A stretch of DNA of 64,000 bases from Sandaracinaceae bacterium. Lineage in GTDB: Bacteria; Myxococcota_A; Polyangia; Polyangiales; Sandaracinaceae. The stretch covers positions 1-64,000 of the forward strand of contig JACKEC010000019.1 of NCBI GenBank assembly GCA_020633195.1, in the 5' to 3' direction. Shown here one piece after another: positions 51,499 through 60,525 of this stretch (positions are counted from its first letter, which is position 1; every line of letters begins with the position of its first letter). The position numbers and the translations under genes are program-made. Below the pieces are notes generated by a model. The model searched no databases, was not told where the DNA came from, and saw only the letters and a program-made list of their open reading frames with translations.

Positions 51499-52650
51499 AT
51501 GGTCCTCCCGTTCCGAAGGTCGCTGCGCTCGCTGCGCCGCGACACGCACCGCCCCTCGATCGTCCTCGGCGTCGCCGCGCTCGGGCTCCTCGGGGCGTGG
51601 GCGGCGTGGGCGTTCATGGCGCGCATCGCCCTCTACGAGTCGAGCACGACCGCGCGGCTCGAGACGGTCGAGCCCGTGCACGTGGTCGAGGCGCCGATCG
51701 ATGGCCGCGTGGTCGAGCTGCTCGTCGGCCTCGGCGACCTGGTCGAGGAGGGTCAGCCGCTCATCCGGCTCGAGTACGAGTCGCAGCGCCTCGAGCTGTC
51801 CGAGGCCCAGGCCCGACAGCGCGCGCTCGAGGCGCAGCTCGATCCGCTCGAGGCGGAGCTGTCCGCCGCCGAGGAGCGCCTCGGGATCGGCGAGCAGGGC
51901 GCGCGGGGTGCCGTGTCCGAGGCGCGCGCGCGAAGCCGCGCGGCGCTCGCGCAGGCGGAGATCGCCGAGGACCACGCGGCGCGGCTCGGGCAGCTCGCGC
52001 CCCGCGGCGTCGTCACCCGCGAGGAGGTGTCGACCGCGTCCTCGAACGCTACGCGCGCGCAGTCCGAGGCCGAGGCGGCGACGCTCGCGGTGCAGCGCCT
52101 GCGCTGGGAGCACCTCGTCTCGGACGCGGACGTCCGGACGCGCATCCAGACCATCCGGCGCGAGCTGGCGCGCGTCGCGGGCGAGGCCGAGACCGCGCAG
52201 GCCCACGTGGAGCGGCTGGAGCGCGAGCTCGAGCGGCGCGCGATCACCGCCCCGTCGTCGGGCCGCGTCGCCGAGATCGCGCCGCTCTCTCCCGGTCGCT
52301 ACGTCGCGGCGGGGACCCACCTGCTGAGCGTGCTCCCGCGCGGCGACCTGCGCGTGGTCGCGAGCTTCACGCCGGGGCAGGCGTTCGGGCGCGTCCGCAG
52401 CGGGCAGTCGGCGCGCATGCGGCTCGACGGCTTCCCGTGGACCCGCTTCGGCATGCTCGACGCCACGGTCGCGCGGGTCGCCGACGAGACGACGGAGGAC
52501 GGCGTCCGCGTGGAGCTCGGGCTCGAGCACCCCGACGCGTTCGCCGCGCCCCTCGAGCACGGGCTCCCGGGTCGGGTGGAGGTGGAGGTCGAGCGGGTGT
52601 CGCCCGCCGAGCTGCTCCTCCGCACCGCGGGGCAGTGGCTGGGCTCGTGA
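51499..52650 (+). CDS. HlyD-family membrane fusion protein of a peptide exporter
   Basis: A 383 aa periplasmic adaptor. One N-terminal membrane helix (about 20-40, SIVLGVAALGLLGAWAAWAFM), a lipoyl-like half motif EAPIDGRVVELLVGLGDLVEEGQPLIRLE, a long coiled coil (about 95-240), and the second half RAITAPSSGRVAEIAPLSPG followed by a beta-barrel region. It links the ABC transporters encoded just downstream to the outer envelope. The peptidase-ABC gene starts in its last codon (GTGA). The three-gene order resembles NHLM-type bacteriocin export. Confidence 0.88.
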   Translation: MVLPFRRSLRSLRRDTHRPSIVLGVAALGLLGAWAAWAFMARIALYESSTTARLETVEPVHVVEAPIDGRVVELLVGLGDLVEEGQPLIRLEYESQRLELSEAQARQRALEAQLDPLEAELSAAEERLGIGEQGARGAVSEARARSRAALAQAEIAEDHAARLGQLAPRGVVTREEVSTASSNATRAQSEAEAATLAVQRLRWEHLVSDADVRTRIQTIRRELARVAGEAETAQAHVERLERELERRAITAPSSGRVAEIAPLSPGRYVAAGTHLLSVLPRGDLRVVASFTPGQAFGRVRSGQSARMRLDGFPWTRFGMLDATVARVADETTEDGVRVELGLEHPDAFAAPLEHGLPGRVEVEVERVSPAELLLRTAGQWLGS

Positions 52651-55277
52651 CGCGCAGCTCGCGCGCCTTCTTCGCGCCCGAGGTGGTGCAGACCTCGGCG
52701 ATGGACTGCGGCCCGGCGGCGCTCAAGAGCCTCCTCGGCGGCTTCGGCGTCCAGGTCAGCTACGGGCGCCTGCGCGAGGCCTGCCAGACGGACGTCGACG
52801 GCACCTCCATCGACACCCTCGAGGACCTCGCGGTGCAGCTCGGCCTCGACGCCGAGCAGGTGATGGTCCCGCTCGACCACGTGCTCGAGGCGGCGAGCGC
52901 GTGCCTGCCCGCCATCGCGGTCACGCGGTTGCCGTCGGGCGTCACGCACTTCGTCGTGGTGTGGCGCCGCGTCGGCCAGCTCGTGCAGGTGATGGACCCG
53001 GGCGGCGGGCGCCGCTGGACGACGGTCCGCGAGCTCTCCGATCAGCTCTACGTGCACTCGATGCCCGTGCCCGCGGAGGCGTTCCGCGAGTACGCCGGCG
53101 CCCCCGAGTTCCTCGACGTCCTGCGCGCACGCATCCGCGCGCTCGGGACCGACGCGGATCGCGCGGGTCGCTGGATCGCGACCGCGCTCGAGGACGAGAC
53201 GTGGGTCGGCGCGGCCACGCTCGACGCGGTGGTGCGGATGGTCGCGGTGCTCGTCGAGGGCGGCGGGGTCCAGCGCGGCGCGGAGGCGACGGCGCTCGTC
53301 GAGCGCTTCGTCGAGCGCGCGCTCGAAGACGCGAGCGTCGTCCCGCGCGACTACTGGGTCGCGTTCCCCCATGACGACGAGCACGTCGTCTTGACGGGGG
53401 TGGTGCTCGTCCGCGCGCTCGGCCGCCGCCCCGCGGGCGCCCCCGACGAGGCTCCGTCGCTGCCCCCCGACGTCGCCGCCGCGCTCGCGGAGACCCCCGA
53501 TCGACCGGCGGCGCGCCTCTGGGAGATGCTCCGGCAGGACGGCCTCCTCGCCCCCGCGTTCGTCAGCCTGGCCCTCGCCACGAGCGCGATCGCGGTGCTC
53601 GTCGAGGCGCTCGTGTTCCGCAGCGTGATCGACCTGACCTCGGTCCTGCGGCTCTTCGAGCAGCGCGCCGCGCTCGGGCTCGCGATCCTCGGCCTCCTCG
53701 TGGGCTCGCTGCTCCTGCAGATCCCCGTGCAGGCCACCGTGCTGCGGATGGGGCGCCGCCTCGAGGCGCGGCTGCGGCTCGCGATCCTGCAGAAGATCCC
53801 GCGGCTCGCCGATCGCTACTTCCACAGCCGCCTCACCAGCGACATGGCCGAGCGCGCCCACGGCGTGCACGCGCTGCGCAGCCTGCCCGCGCTCGGCGCC
53901 ACCATGCTCTCGAGCGGCTTCTCGCTCGTCGCCACCGTCGCGGGCGTGATCTTCCTCGATCCGTCGCACGCCCTCGAGGTCCTCGTCGTCGCCGCGCTCT
54001 CCGTCGCGCTGCCCCTGCTCCTGCAGCCGCTGATGAACGAGCGGGACCTGCGGGTGCAGTCGCTCTTCGGCTCGCTGACGCGCTTCTACCTCGACGCGCT
54101 GCTCGGCCTCGTCCCCCTCCGCGCGCACGGCGCGGAGCGCTCGCTCCGCCGCGAGCACGAGTCGCAGCTCGTGGAGTGGGAGCGCGCCTCGCTGCGCCTC
54201 CTGAACGTGGTGATCGCGGCCGAGATCGTGAACGCCGCCGCCGGCGTCGCGCTCACCGCGTGGCTCCTCTTCGGCTACCTCGGCGGCGGCGGCTCGCTCG
54301 GGGGCGCGCTGCTCCTCGTGTACTGGGCGCTTCGCATCCCCGCGCTCGGGCAGAGCGTCGCGCAGGCCGCGCGGAGCTACCCGCACCTGCGCAACGTCGT
54401 CCTGCGCCTCCTCGAGCCGCTCGACGCGCCCGAGGAGGTCGCCCCCGACGTCGTCGCCCCCAGCGCCGCCGACGGCCCCGTCGAGGTCGTGCTCGAGGAC
54501 GTCACGGTGCGCGCCGGCGGGCACCTGATCCTCGAGTCGGTGAGCGCGCGCGTGGCTCCGGGCGAGCGGGTCGGCGTGGTGGGCGCGTCGGGGGCCGGGA
54601 AGTCCACGCTCGTCGGGCTGCTGCTCGGGTGGCACCTGCCGGCGGCCGGACGCGTGCTGATCGACGGCGCGCCGCTCGACTCGGAGCGACAAGCGACCTT
54701 GCGGCAGGAGACGGCCTGGCTCGACCCCTCGGTGCAGCTCTGGAACCGCTCGGTGCTGCGCAACCTCCGCTACGGGAACGAGGAGGCGTCGACTCCGATC
54801 CCCCGGATCCTCGAGGAGGCCGATCTCCTCGGGGTGCTGCAGTCGCTCCCCGAGGGGCTCTCCACCGAGCTCGGCGAGGGCGGCGCGCTCGTCTCCGGCG
54901 GCGAGGGTCAACGGGTCCGCCTCGGCCGCGCGATGATGCGCCCCGACGCGCGGCTCGTGGTCCTCGACGAGCCGTTCCGCGGCCTCGATCGAGGCACCCG
55001 GCGCAAGCTCCTGCGCGCGTCGCTCGATCGGTACGCGGGCGCGACGCTGCTGTTCGTGACGCACGACGTCTCGGACACCGCCGACCTCGATCGCGTGCTC
55101 GTGATCGAGGGCGGCCAGATCGTGGAGGACGGCGCGCCGGCGGCGCTCGCCGCCGAGGAGGGGTCGGCCTACCGGCGCCTCCTCGACGCGGACCGCGCGC
55201 TGCGCGAGGGCCTCTGGAACGAGCGCTTCCGCCGCGTGCGCCTCGAGCGCGGCGAGATCGTCGAGGAGCCTCGATGA
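52647..55277 (+). CDS. Peptidase C39-type ABC exporter (leader-cleaving)
   Basis: An 876 aa bacteriocin-type exporter. The N-terminal C39 peptidase keeps its catalytic residues: Cys21 in TSAMDCGPAALKSLL, His101 in VTHFVVV and Asp117 in QVMDPGGG, so it should cleave a double-glycine-type leader. About 150 residues (~140-290) lie between peptidase and membrane domain, more than usual. The transmembrane part is ~305-590. The ATPase has GASGAGKST, a slightly altered signature VSGGEGQRVRLG, VVLDEPFRGLD and H-loop FVTHD. No precursor peptide gene was found in this window. It overlaps both neighbours by 4 nt. Confidence 0.9.
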   Translation: MTRSSRAFFAPEVVQTSAMDCGPAALKSLLGGFGVQVSYGRLREACQTDVDGTSIDTLEDLAVQLGLDAEQVMVPLDHVLEAASACLPAIAVTRLPSGVTHFVVVWRRVGQLVQVMDPGGGRRWTTVRELSDQLYVHSMPVPAEAFREYAGAPEFLDVLRARIRALGTDADRAGRWIATALEDETWVGAATLDAVVRMVAVLVEGGGVQRGAEATALVERFVERALEDASVVPRDYWVAFPHDDEHVVLTGVVLVRALGRRPAGAPDEAPSLPPDVAAALAETPDRPAARLWEMLRQDGLLAPAFVSLALATSAIAVLVEALVFRSVIDLTSVLRLFEQRAALGLAILGLLVGSLLLQIPVQATVLRMGRRLEARLRLAILQKIPRLADRYFHSRLTSDMAERAHGVHALRSLPALGATMLSSGFSLVATVAGVIFLDPSHALEVLVVAALSVALPLLLQPLMNERDLRVQSLFGSLTRFYLDALLGLVPLRAHGAERSLRREHESQLVEWERASLRLLNVVIAAEIVNAAAGVALTAWLLFGYLGGGGSLGGALLLVYWALRIPALGQSVAQAARSYPHLRNVVLRLLEPLDAPEEVAPDVVAPSAADGPVEVVLEDVTVRAGGHLILESVSARVAPGERVGVVGASGAGKSTLVGLLLGWHLPAAGRVLIDGAPLDSERQATLRQETAWLDPSVQLWNRSVLRNLRYGNEEASTPIPRILEEADLLGVLQSLPEGLSTELGEGGALVSGGEGQRVRLGRAMMRPDARLVVLDEPFRGLDRGTRRKLLRASLDRYAGATLLFVTHDVSDTADLDRVLVIEGGQIVEDGAPAALAAEEGSAYRRLLDADRALREGLWNERFRRVRLERGEIVEEPR

Positions 55278-57397
55278 GCATCCGAGACTGGAGCTGGCCC
55301 GCGGACCGGATCGGCGAGGCCCTGATCGAGCTCGCGCGGGCGGGCGGGCTCCCGCTCGCGAGCGGCGTCGAGCTCGGGCGCCCGCCTCCGGGTCGCGGCC
55401 CGCTCGACGACTTCGAGTGGGCCCGCCTCGCGGTGGAGAAGCTCGGCGTCGAGGGCGAGCTCCTCGACGGCTCGTACCGCGATCTCGAGGAGCTCGTCGG
55501 CTCGATCGGCCCGGCGCTCTTGCCCCTCCCGCTCGAGGACTCGCGCGAGGTCCGCTACCTCGCGCTGCTCCCCCGCCGGGGCGCGCGCCCGCGGCTCGTC
55601 GCGCCCGACGGCGTGGTCCACTCGACGAGCGCGCGCGAGCTCGCGCAGGCGCTGTCGCGCCGGCTCTACGAGGCGCTCGAGAAGCGCGGCCTCGTGCAGC
55701 TCCTCGAGGACGCCGGCATCGCGCCCGCGCGCCGCGAACGAGTGCTCCGGGACATCGCGGCCGACCGCTTCGGCGCCGCCACGATGGGGCCCTTCCTCGT
55801 GCTGCGCCCTCACCCGTCGGCGGGGATCGGCGCCCAGGGACGGCACGCCGGGGTGCCCGCGACGGTGGCGACCCTGATCGCGGCGCACGCCCTCGGGATG
55901 GCGGCGCTGGGCGTCGCGTGGTTCGTGATCGGGCAAGGCACGATGTCGGGCACGTTCGAGCCGGCGTGGCTCGTCGCGTGGGCCCTCGCGCTCGCCTCCA
56001 CGGTGCCGCTCGGCGCGCTGACGAGCTGGGCGCAGGGGCGGTTCGCGGTCACCGCGGGGCGACTGATGAAGCAGCGCCTGCTCTACGGCGCGCTGCGCCT
56101 CGATCCCGACGCGATGCGCCGCGACGGCGCCGGCAGCATGCTCGGCCGCGTCCTCGAGTCGACCGCGATCGAGTCGCTCTTCCTCGGCGGCTCGCTCGCC
56201 TCGCTGCTGTCGCTGGTGGACCTCGCGTTCGCGGGGTGGGTCCTCGCGGAGGGCGCCGGGGGGTGGCTGACGGTGCCGCTCTTCCTCGGCTACACGGTCT
56301 TCGCCGCGTTCGTCGTGCGCGCGCTCTACCGCCGCACGGTCGCGTGGACCGAGGACCGGCTGCACATGACCCACGACCTCGTCGAGCGGATGGTCGGGCA
56401 CCGGACGCGCCTCGCGCAGCAGGCGCCGGCGCGCTGGCACGAGGACGAGGACGAGATGGTCGAGGCCTACCTGGCGCGCGGCGCCGCGCTCGACAGGAGC
56501 TCGCTCGTGTTCTCGCTCCTCCCGCGGGGCTGGCTCGTGCTCGGCGCGCTGGGGATGGCGCCCGCCTTCGTCGGGGGGACGAGCCCCACCGCGGTGGCCG
56601 TCGCGATCGGGGGCCTGATGCTCGGCTACCAGGCGCTGAGCGCGCTGTCGGGCGGGCTCGGCAGCCTGGCGCAGGCGGCGGTCTCGTGGCGCCAGGTGCG
56701 TCCGCTCTTCGAGGCCGGCCGCGACCGCGAGGCGCAGGGGGAGCTCGAGGTCCGGCTCGCCGCCGCGGAGCGAGACGCGGACAAGCCCGTCCTGGAGGCG
56801 CGCGACCTCTCGTTCCGCTACCCGGCCCGGGAGCGGCCGGTGCTCGAGCGCTGCTCGCTGTCGCTCTTGCCCCAAGACCGCGTCCTCGTCGAGGGCGCGA
56901 GCGGGAGCGGCAAGTCCACGATGGCCAGCATCCTCGGCGGCCTCCGCGAGCCGACGGCGGGGCTCCTTCTCGTGGACGGGCTCGACATCAAGAGCCTGGG
57001 CCCCGAAGGGTGGCGGGCGCGGATCGCGACGGTGCCGCAGTTCCACGAGAACCACGTCTTCAGCGGGACCTTCGCGTTCAACGGCCTGATGGGCCGGTCG
57101 TGGCCGGCGAGCCCGGAGGACCTCGCCGAGCTCGAGGCGGTCTGCGGGGAGCTCGGCCTCGGCCCCCTCCTCGAGCGCATGCCCTCGGGCATGCAGCAGT
57201 CGGTCGGGGACCACGGCTGGCAGCTCAGCCACGGCGAGCGCAGCCGGCTCTTCCTCGCTCGCGCGCTCTGTCAGCGCGAGGCGCGCGTGTGGATCTTCGA
57301 CGAGAGCTTCGCCGCGCTCGACCCGATCACCCTCGAGCGCTGCGTGCAGGCGGTGCAGGAGCGCGCCCACTGCCTCGTCGTCATCGCGCACCCGTGA
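55274..57397 (+). CDS. Second ABC transporter with degenerate N-terminal domain
   Basis: A 707 aa ABC protein with fused membrane and ATPase domains. The ~170 residue N-terminus has C39-like spacing (AVEKLGVEGELLDGSYRDLEE; VRYLALLPRRGARPRLVAPDG) but no catalytic Cys, so it is probably a non-cleaving recognition domain. The ATPase shows EGASGSGKSTMAS, signature LSHGERSRLFLARAL and Walker B IFDESFAALD (Ser after DE). The protein stops at VVIAHP, directly after the H-loop, so the last strand/helix usual in ATPases is missing. It is the third gene of the exporter operon, overlapping the peptidase-ABC gene by 4 nt; a heteromeric exporter is likely. Confidence 0.87.
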   Translation: MSIRDWSWPADRIGEALIELARAGGLPLASGVELGRPPPGRGPLDDFEWARLAVEKLGVEGELLDGSYRDLEELVGSIGPALLPLPLEDSREVRYLALLPRRGARPRLVAPDGVVHSTSARELAQALSRRLYEALEKRGLVQLLEDAGIAPARRERVLRDIAADRFGAATMGPFLVLRPHPSAGIGAQGRHAGVPATVATLIAAHALGMAALGVAWFVIGQGTMSGTFEPAWLVAWALALASTVPLGALTSWAQGRFAVTAGRLMKQRLLYGALRLDPDAMRRDGAGSMLGRVLESTAIESLFLGGSLASLLSLVDLAFAGWVLAEGAGGWLTVPLFLGYTVFAAFVVRALYRRTVAWTEDRLHMTHDLVERMVGHRTRLAQQAPARWHEDEDEMVEAYLARGAALDRSSLVFSLLPRGWLVLGALGMAPAFVGGTSPTAVAVAIGGLMLGYQALSALSGGLGSLAQAAVSWRQVRPLFEAGRDREAQGELEVRLAAAERDADKPVLEARDLSFRYPARERPVLERCSLSLLPQDRVLVEGASGSGKSTMASILGGLREPTAGLLLVDGLDIKSLGPEGWRARIATVPQFHENHVFSGTFAFNGLMGRSWPASPEDLAELEAVCGELGLGPLLERMPSGMQQSVGDHGWQLSHGERSRLFLARALCQREARVWIFDESFAALDPITLERCVQAVQERAHCLVVIAHP

Positions 57398-57423
57398 GCC
57401 AGCTCTCGTGCGATGGTCCATGC

Positions 57424-58425
57424 ATGACCACGAACCGTGTCTTCCTGCTCGAGAAGCGGCCCGACCCCGACATCACCGACGAGACCCTCCGCCTCGAGGA
57501 GCGCCCCGTGCCCGAGCCCGCCGACGGCGAGGTCCTCGTGCGCAACACGTGGCTGTCGCTCGACCCGACGAACCGCTCGTGGATGAACGCCCAGGCGACG
57601 TACCTGCCGCCGATCCCGCTCGGCCACGTCATGCGCGGGATCACCGCGGGCCGCGTCGTGGCCTCGCGCTTCGAAGGGCTCGAGGAGGGCGCGCTGGTCA
57701 GCGGGATGGGCGGCTTCGCCGACTACGCGGCGCTGCCCGGCAAGTCGCTCACGCGGATCCCCGACGGCGTCGATCCGCGCGCGGCGCTCAGCGTGCTCGG
57801 GCACATCGGGCTGACCGCGTACTTCGGGCTGCTCGACGTCGGCCGGCCGAAGGAGGGCGACACCGTGCTCGTGTCCGCGGCGGCCGGCGCCACCGGCTCG
57901 CTCGTCGGTCAGATCGCGAAGCTCCACGGCTGCCGCGTCGTCGGGACCGCGGGCAGCGACGAGAAGTGCGCGTGGCTCACCGACGAGCTCGGCTTCGACG
58001 CGGCGATCAACTACAGGAAGACGCCCGACCTGACGCGGGCCGTCCGCGAGGCGTGCCCGAAGCGCGTCGACGTGTTCTTCGACAACGTCGGCGGCGCGAT
58101 CCTCGACGCGGCGCTCGCGAGCCTCGCGATGCGCGGCCGCGTCGTCGTCTGCGGCGGTATCAGTCAGTACAACGCAAAGAAAGTGGCGGGCCCGAGCAAC
58201 TACCTCGCGCTCGTCGTCGCGCGCGGGCGGATGGAGGGCTTCGTCGTGCTGGACTACCTGCCGCGCGCGAACGAGGCGCTCGCCGCGCTGGTGCCGTGGC
58301 TCCAGAGGGGCGAGCTGAAGTCGCGCTACCACGTCGTCGAGGGGCTCGAGAACGCCGCGTCGGCGCTCCAGCTCCTCTTCGAGGGCGGCAACCAGGGCAA
58401 GCTCCTGGTCGCCATCGAGAGCTGA
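57424..58425 (+). CDS. NADP-dependent zinc-independent MDR oxidoreductase (CurA-like)
   Basis: A 333 aa medium-chain dehydrogenase/reductase. N-terminal RVFLLEKRPDPDIT and LSLDPTNRSWM are typical of the CurA/leukotriene-B4-12-hydroxydehydrogenase subgroup, which lacks zinc. The Rossmann segment VLVSAAAGATGSLVGQIAKLHG binds NADPH; VDVFFDNVGG and VVCGGISQYN follow. Such enzymes reduce alpha,beta-unsaturated aldehydes and ketones, often for detoxification. It is 26 bp after the exporter operon and may be read from it or from its own start. A hairpin cluster follows. Confidence 0.92.
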   Translation: MTTNRVFLLEKRPDPDITDETLRLEERPVPEPADGEVLVRNTWLSLDPTNRSWMNAQATYLPPIPLGHVMRGITAGRVVASRFEGLEEGALVSGMGGFADYAALPGKSLTRIPDGVDPRAALSVLGHIGLTAYFGLLDVGRPKEGDTVLVSAAAGATGSLVGQIAKLHGCRVVGTAGSDEKCAWLTDELGFDAAINYRKTPDLTRAVREACPKRVDVFFDNVGGAILDAALASLAMRGRVVVCGGISQYNAKKVAGPSNYLALVVARGRMEGFVVLDYLPRANEALAALVPWLQRGELKSRYHVVEGLENAASALQLLFEGGNQGKLLVAIES

Positions 58426-58429
58426 GTTT

Positions 58430-58636
58430 CCGGAGGGGGCTGGGCGCGCTGGGCGCCCCCTCCCGCGCGACCGGCAAAGCCGGCTCGCGCTCCCACCCCA
58501 TCCCGAGCCTTCGCTGCTTCGCAGCTACGGCTCGACCCATCGCGTCCGCGATGGGGCCCCTCGACCAACGCCCACGCTTCGCGTGGGCTGGTCTCGATCC
58601 GCGTCTTCGACGTCGGGCATCTATCGACACGCTTTG
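58430..58636. repeat. Cluster of consecutive perfect hairpins in an intergenic gap
   Basis: The 232 bp gap between the oxidoreductase and the convergent methyltransferase contains: GAGGGGGC/GCGCCCCCTC; CCGGC-AAA-GCCGG; a nested GAGCC...GCTGC-TTC-GCAGC...GGCTC; CCATCGCG-TCC-CGCGATGG; and GCCCACGC-TTC-GCGTGGGC inside GACCA...TGGTC (to about 58594). Short three-base loops recur. The GGAGGGGGCTGGG motif appears at both ends (58432 and 58645). It may be a bidirectional terminator or a REP-type mosaic. Confidence 0.7.
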
Positions 58637-58657
58637 AGTTAGCCGGAGGGGGCTGGG

Positions 58658-59695
58658 TCAGGCCTTCTTCTGCGCGAGGACGACCTTGTAGGTGTCCGCG
58701 TGGGTGACCATGTCGTCGTAGAGGCGGGTCCCCGGGTCGCGGCAGAGGTTCTTCATCGCGACGGCGGCCTCTTCGCGCTTGCGGGTGCCGAACACCGGGA
58801 CGCGGAAGCCGTAGAACTTGTCGAGCGCCTGCTCGATGTAGACCTCGATGCGCGCCGCGTCTTCGTCGCGGGCCTGCACGGCCTCGGCGGTGACGTCGAC
58901 GACCTCGAGGACCTCGATGCCGATCGACTCCATGAAGTCGAAGCAGGGCTGCCACGCCATGTCCGGGATCGCGTTGCCCCAGGAGAGGAAGCCGCCGGGC
59001 TTGAGGATGCGGCGCGCGGAGCGGAAGAACTTCCTGTCCTCCTCGGTCATGACCTCGCCCTGGTCGGTCACGTGCGTCTCGTTGACGAGCACGATGTCCG
59101 CGACCTCGTCGCCGATCGGCAGGTTCGTCGCGTCGGCGCGCGTGGCGACCAGGCGGCCGCGGTGGCGAGGCGCGAACTGCGCGCGGCACGTGTCGACGCC
59201 GGCCTGCTGCATGTCGACGGCCTCGTAGGTGCACTTCGGCAGGACGTGGGTGCAGATGTGGTTCGCGCCGGCGCCGGTCCCGCAGCCCATCTCGACGAGG
59301 TGGACGTGGCCGTCGCGCTCGGCGACGAGCTTCTGGATGGCGTCGAAGTGGAGCAGGCCGGTGTACGCGTTCTTGCCGAAGCGCTGCGGCTCGTCGGCGC
59401 GCGTCGGCGCCGGGCCCCACGCCTCGGGCCACGCGTAGCCCCAGGTGTTGAACTCGAACTGGAACGGGATCCCCAGCTCGCTCTTCACGGTCCCGACCGA
59501 CCGGAACATCGAGTACAGCAGCGAGTACACGGACTGCTTGGTGTAGTCGGCCTCGTCGACGTGGCCGTCCACGGTCGAAACGCTCGAGTTGCCGTTGCCC
59601 TCGAACGCGCCGGTCAGGACCCAAGCAGAGACGATCCCCTGCAGCTCGGTCATGGAGTAGGCGCGTTCTTCGCTGAGGGCTTTCAGAATGTCCAT
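58658..59695 (-). CDS. Class I SAM-dependent methyltransferase
   Basis: A 345 aa methyltransferase with the Rossmann SAM motif VEMGCGTGAGANHI, an acidic second strand (YEAVDMQQAG), DATNLPIGDEVADIVLVNETHV and the ARRILKPGGFLSWGN post-motif region. The N-terminal ~110 residues and C-terminal helices may recognise substrate; the type resembles small-molecule (natural-product) methyltransferases. A strong ribosome site (GAGGAGAG) precedes ATG. Neighbours do not identify the substrate. Confidence 0.88.
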   Translation of the reverse strand: MDILKALSEERAYSMTELQGIVSAWVLTGAFEGNGNSSVSTVDGHVDEADYTKQSVYSLLYSMFRSVGTVKSELGIPFQFEFNTWGYAWPEAWGPAPTRADEPQRFGKNAYTGLLHFDAIQKLVAERDGHVHLVEMGCGTGAGANHICTHVLPKCTYEAVDMQQAGVDTCRAQFAPRHRGRLVATRADATNLPIGDEVADIVLVNETHVTDQGEVMTEEDRKFFRSARRILKPGGFLSWGNAIPDMAWQPCFDFMESIGIEVLEVVDVTAEAVQARDEDAARIEVYIEQALDKFYGFRVPVFGTRKREEAAVAMKNLCRDPGTRLYDDMVTHADTYKVVLAQKKA

Positions 59696-59778
59696 GGTCT
59701 CTCCTCGGGGACGTGAGCGCGCACCATGCCCCGCCGTCGGGCTGGGTCAAGTGGGCGAAGGATGAACGTCGTCCACCC

Positions 59779-59811
59779 CCAAAAAATCCAGGCATCTCGA
59801 TCCGCGAGATG
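59779..59811 (-). terminator. Rho-independent terminator of the PAAR-like gene
   Basis: Read on the minus strand, CATCTCG-CGGAT-CGAGATG (59811 to 59793) is followed within 5 nt by ATTTTTTGGG. A second small hairpin TTCGG/CCGAA lies between it and the gene end at 59887. It is the clearest intrinsic terminator in the window. Confidence 0.7.
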
Positions 59812-59886
59812 ATTCGGTTCTCCGAAAAATGGGCCGGTTCTGCAGGCATCGCTCGGAGCGACGCAGCTCTGTGGGACCGTGAGAAA

Positions 59887-60300
59887 TCAGCCGTTCACGA
59901 GGACGACGGTCTGGCTGGGCGCGATGACGGCGCCGCCGGGCGCGTTGGCGCTCGCGCCGTTGTGCGCGGTGGGCTTGAGCAGGTTGATGATGTCGTTGCC
60001 CTCGACCTTCACGGCCGACACGCCCGCCTTGAAGACCGCCTTGTCCATGTTCGTGCCCGAGCTGACGCCCTTGAGCGTGCCCGCCTCGTCGCCCATGGTC
60101 CGCGTGACCTCGCTGGCCTTGGTGATGACCGGCTGGTTGAGGATCTTCACCTTCTTGCTGCAGGTCCCGCCGTTCGCCTGGTTCAACATCGCGATGTTGG
60201 GGAAGGGCGTCGGGATCGGCGGCGCCGGCGGCGCGGGCACCTTGCACACGTCCGGGAACGCGAACGCCTGACCACCCGCCTTGGTGCACGCAGGGAACAT
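59887..60300 (-). CDS. PAAR-like (DUF4150) type VI spike-tip protein
   Basis: A 137 aa protein matching the DUF4150 form of PAAR-like proteins: GGQAFAFPDVCKVPAPPAPP, PIPTPFPNIAMLNQANGG, MGDEAGTLKGVSSGTNM, and GNDIINLLKPTAHNGASANA. These fold into a small cone that tips the VgrG spike of type VI systems and often carry or recruit toxins. No effector domain is attached here and no vgrG, effector or immunity gene is next to it. The tssABC genes are 52 kb away in the window. A second, longer frame upstream has no similarity. Confidence 0.85.
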   Translation of the reverse strand: MFPACTKAGGQAFAFPDVCKVPAPPAPPIPTPFPNIAMLNQANGGTCSKKVKILNQPVITKASEVTRTMGDEAGTLKGVSSGTNMDKAVFKAGVSAVKVEGNDIINLLKPTAHNGASANAPGGAVIAPSQTVVLVNG

Positions 60301-60525
60301 CTGCGCCCGAGCATGCCAGCGGGCGAGGCCGCGCTCAACGGGCGCGGCTGGGGTCCATGCGCCGCGCGGCGCCCCGGGAGCGCCACTCGCCCCCCTCGCG
60401 CGCCGTCGCGCTGCGTGGATCTTGGCCACCCGTCGCGCCAGGCCGTCACGATCGGCGGGGTGCGCGCGGCCTGCCCGCCCTGCTCCGCGGACTCGAGGCA
60501 GCACCCAGAAACGGGGAGGGTTGGT

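Noticed and set aside
46644..51626. A 1660-codon open frame on the minus strand across the RecB-type gene
   Set aside because: It is antisense to a gene with all helicase motifs, has Arg/Gly-rich low-complexity translation typical of GC-rich shadow frames, and crosses the repeat island.
55274..57397. Functional second C39 peptidase in the second ABC transporter
   Set aside because: The N-terminal domain has no Cys in the catalytic position and lacks the His/Asp motifs, so processing is left to the first ABC protein.
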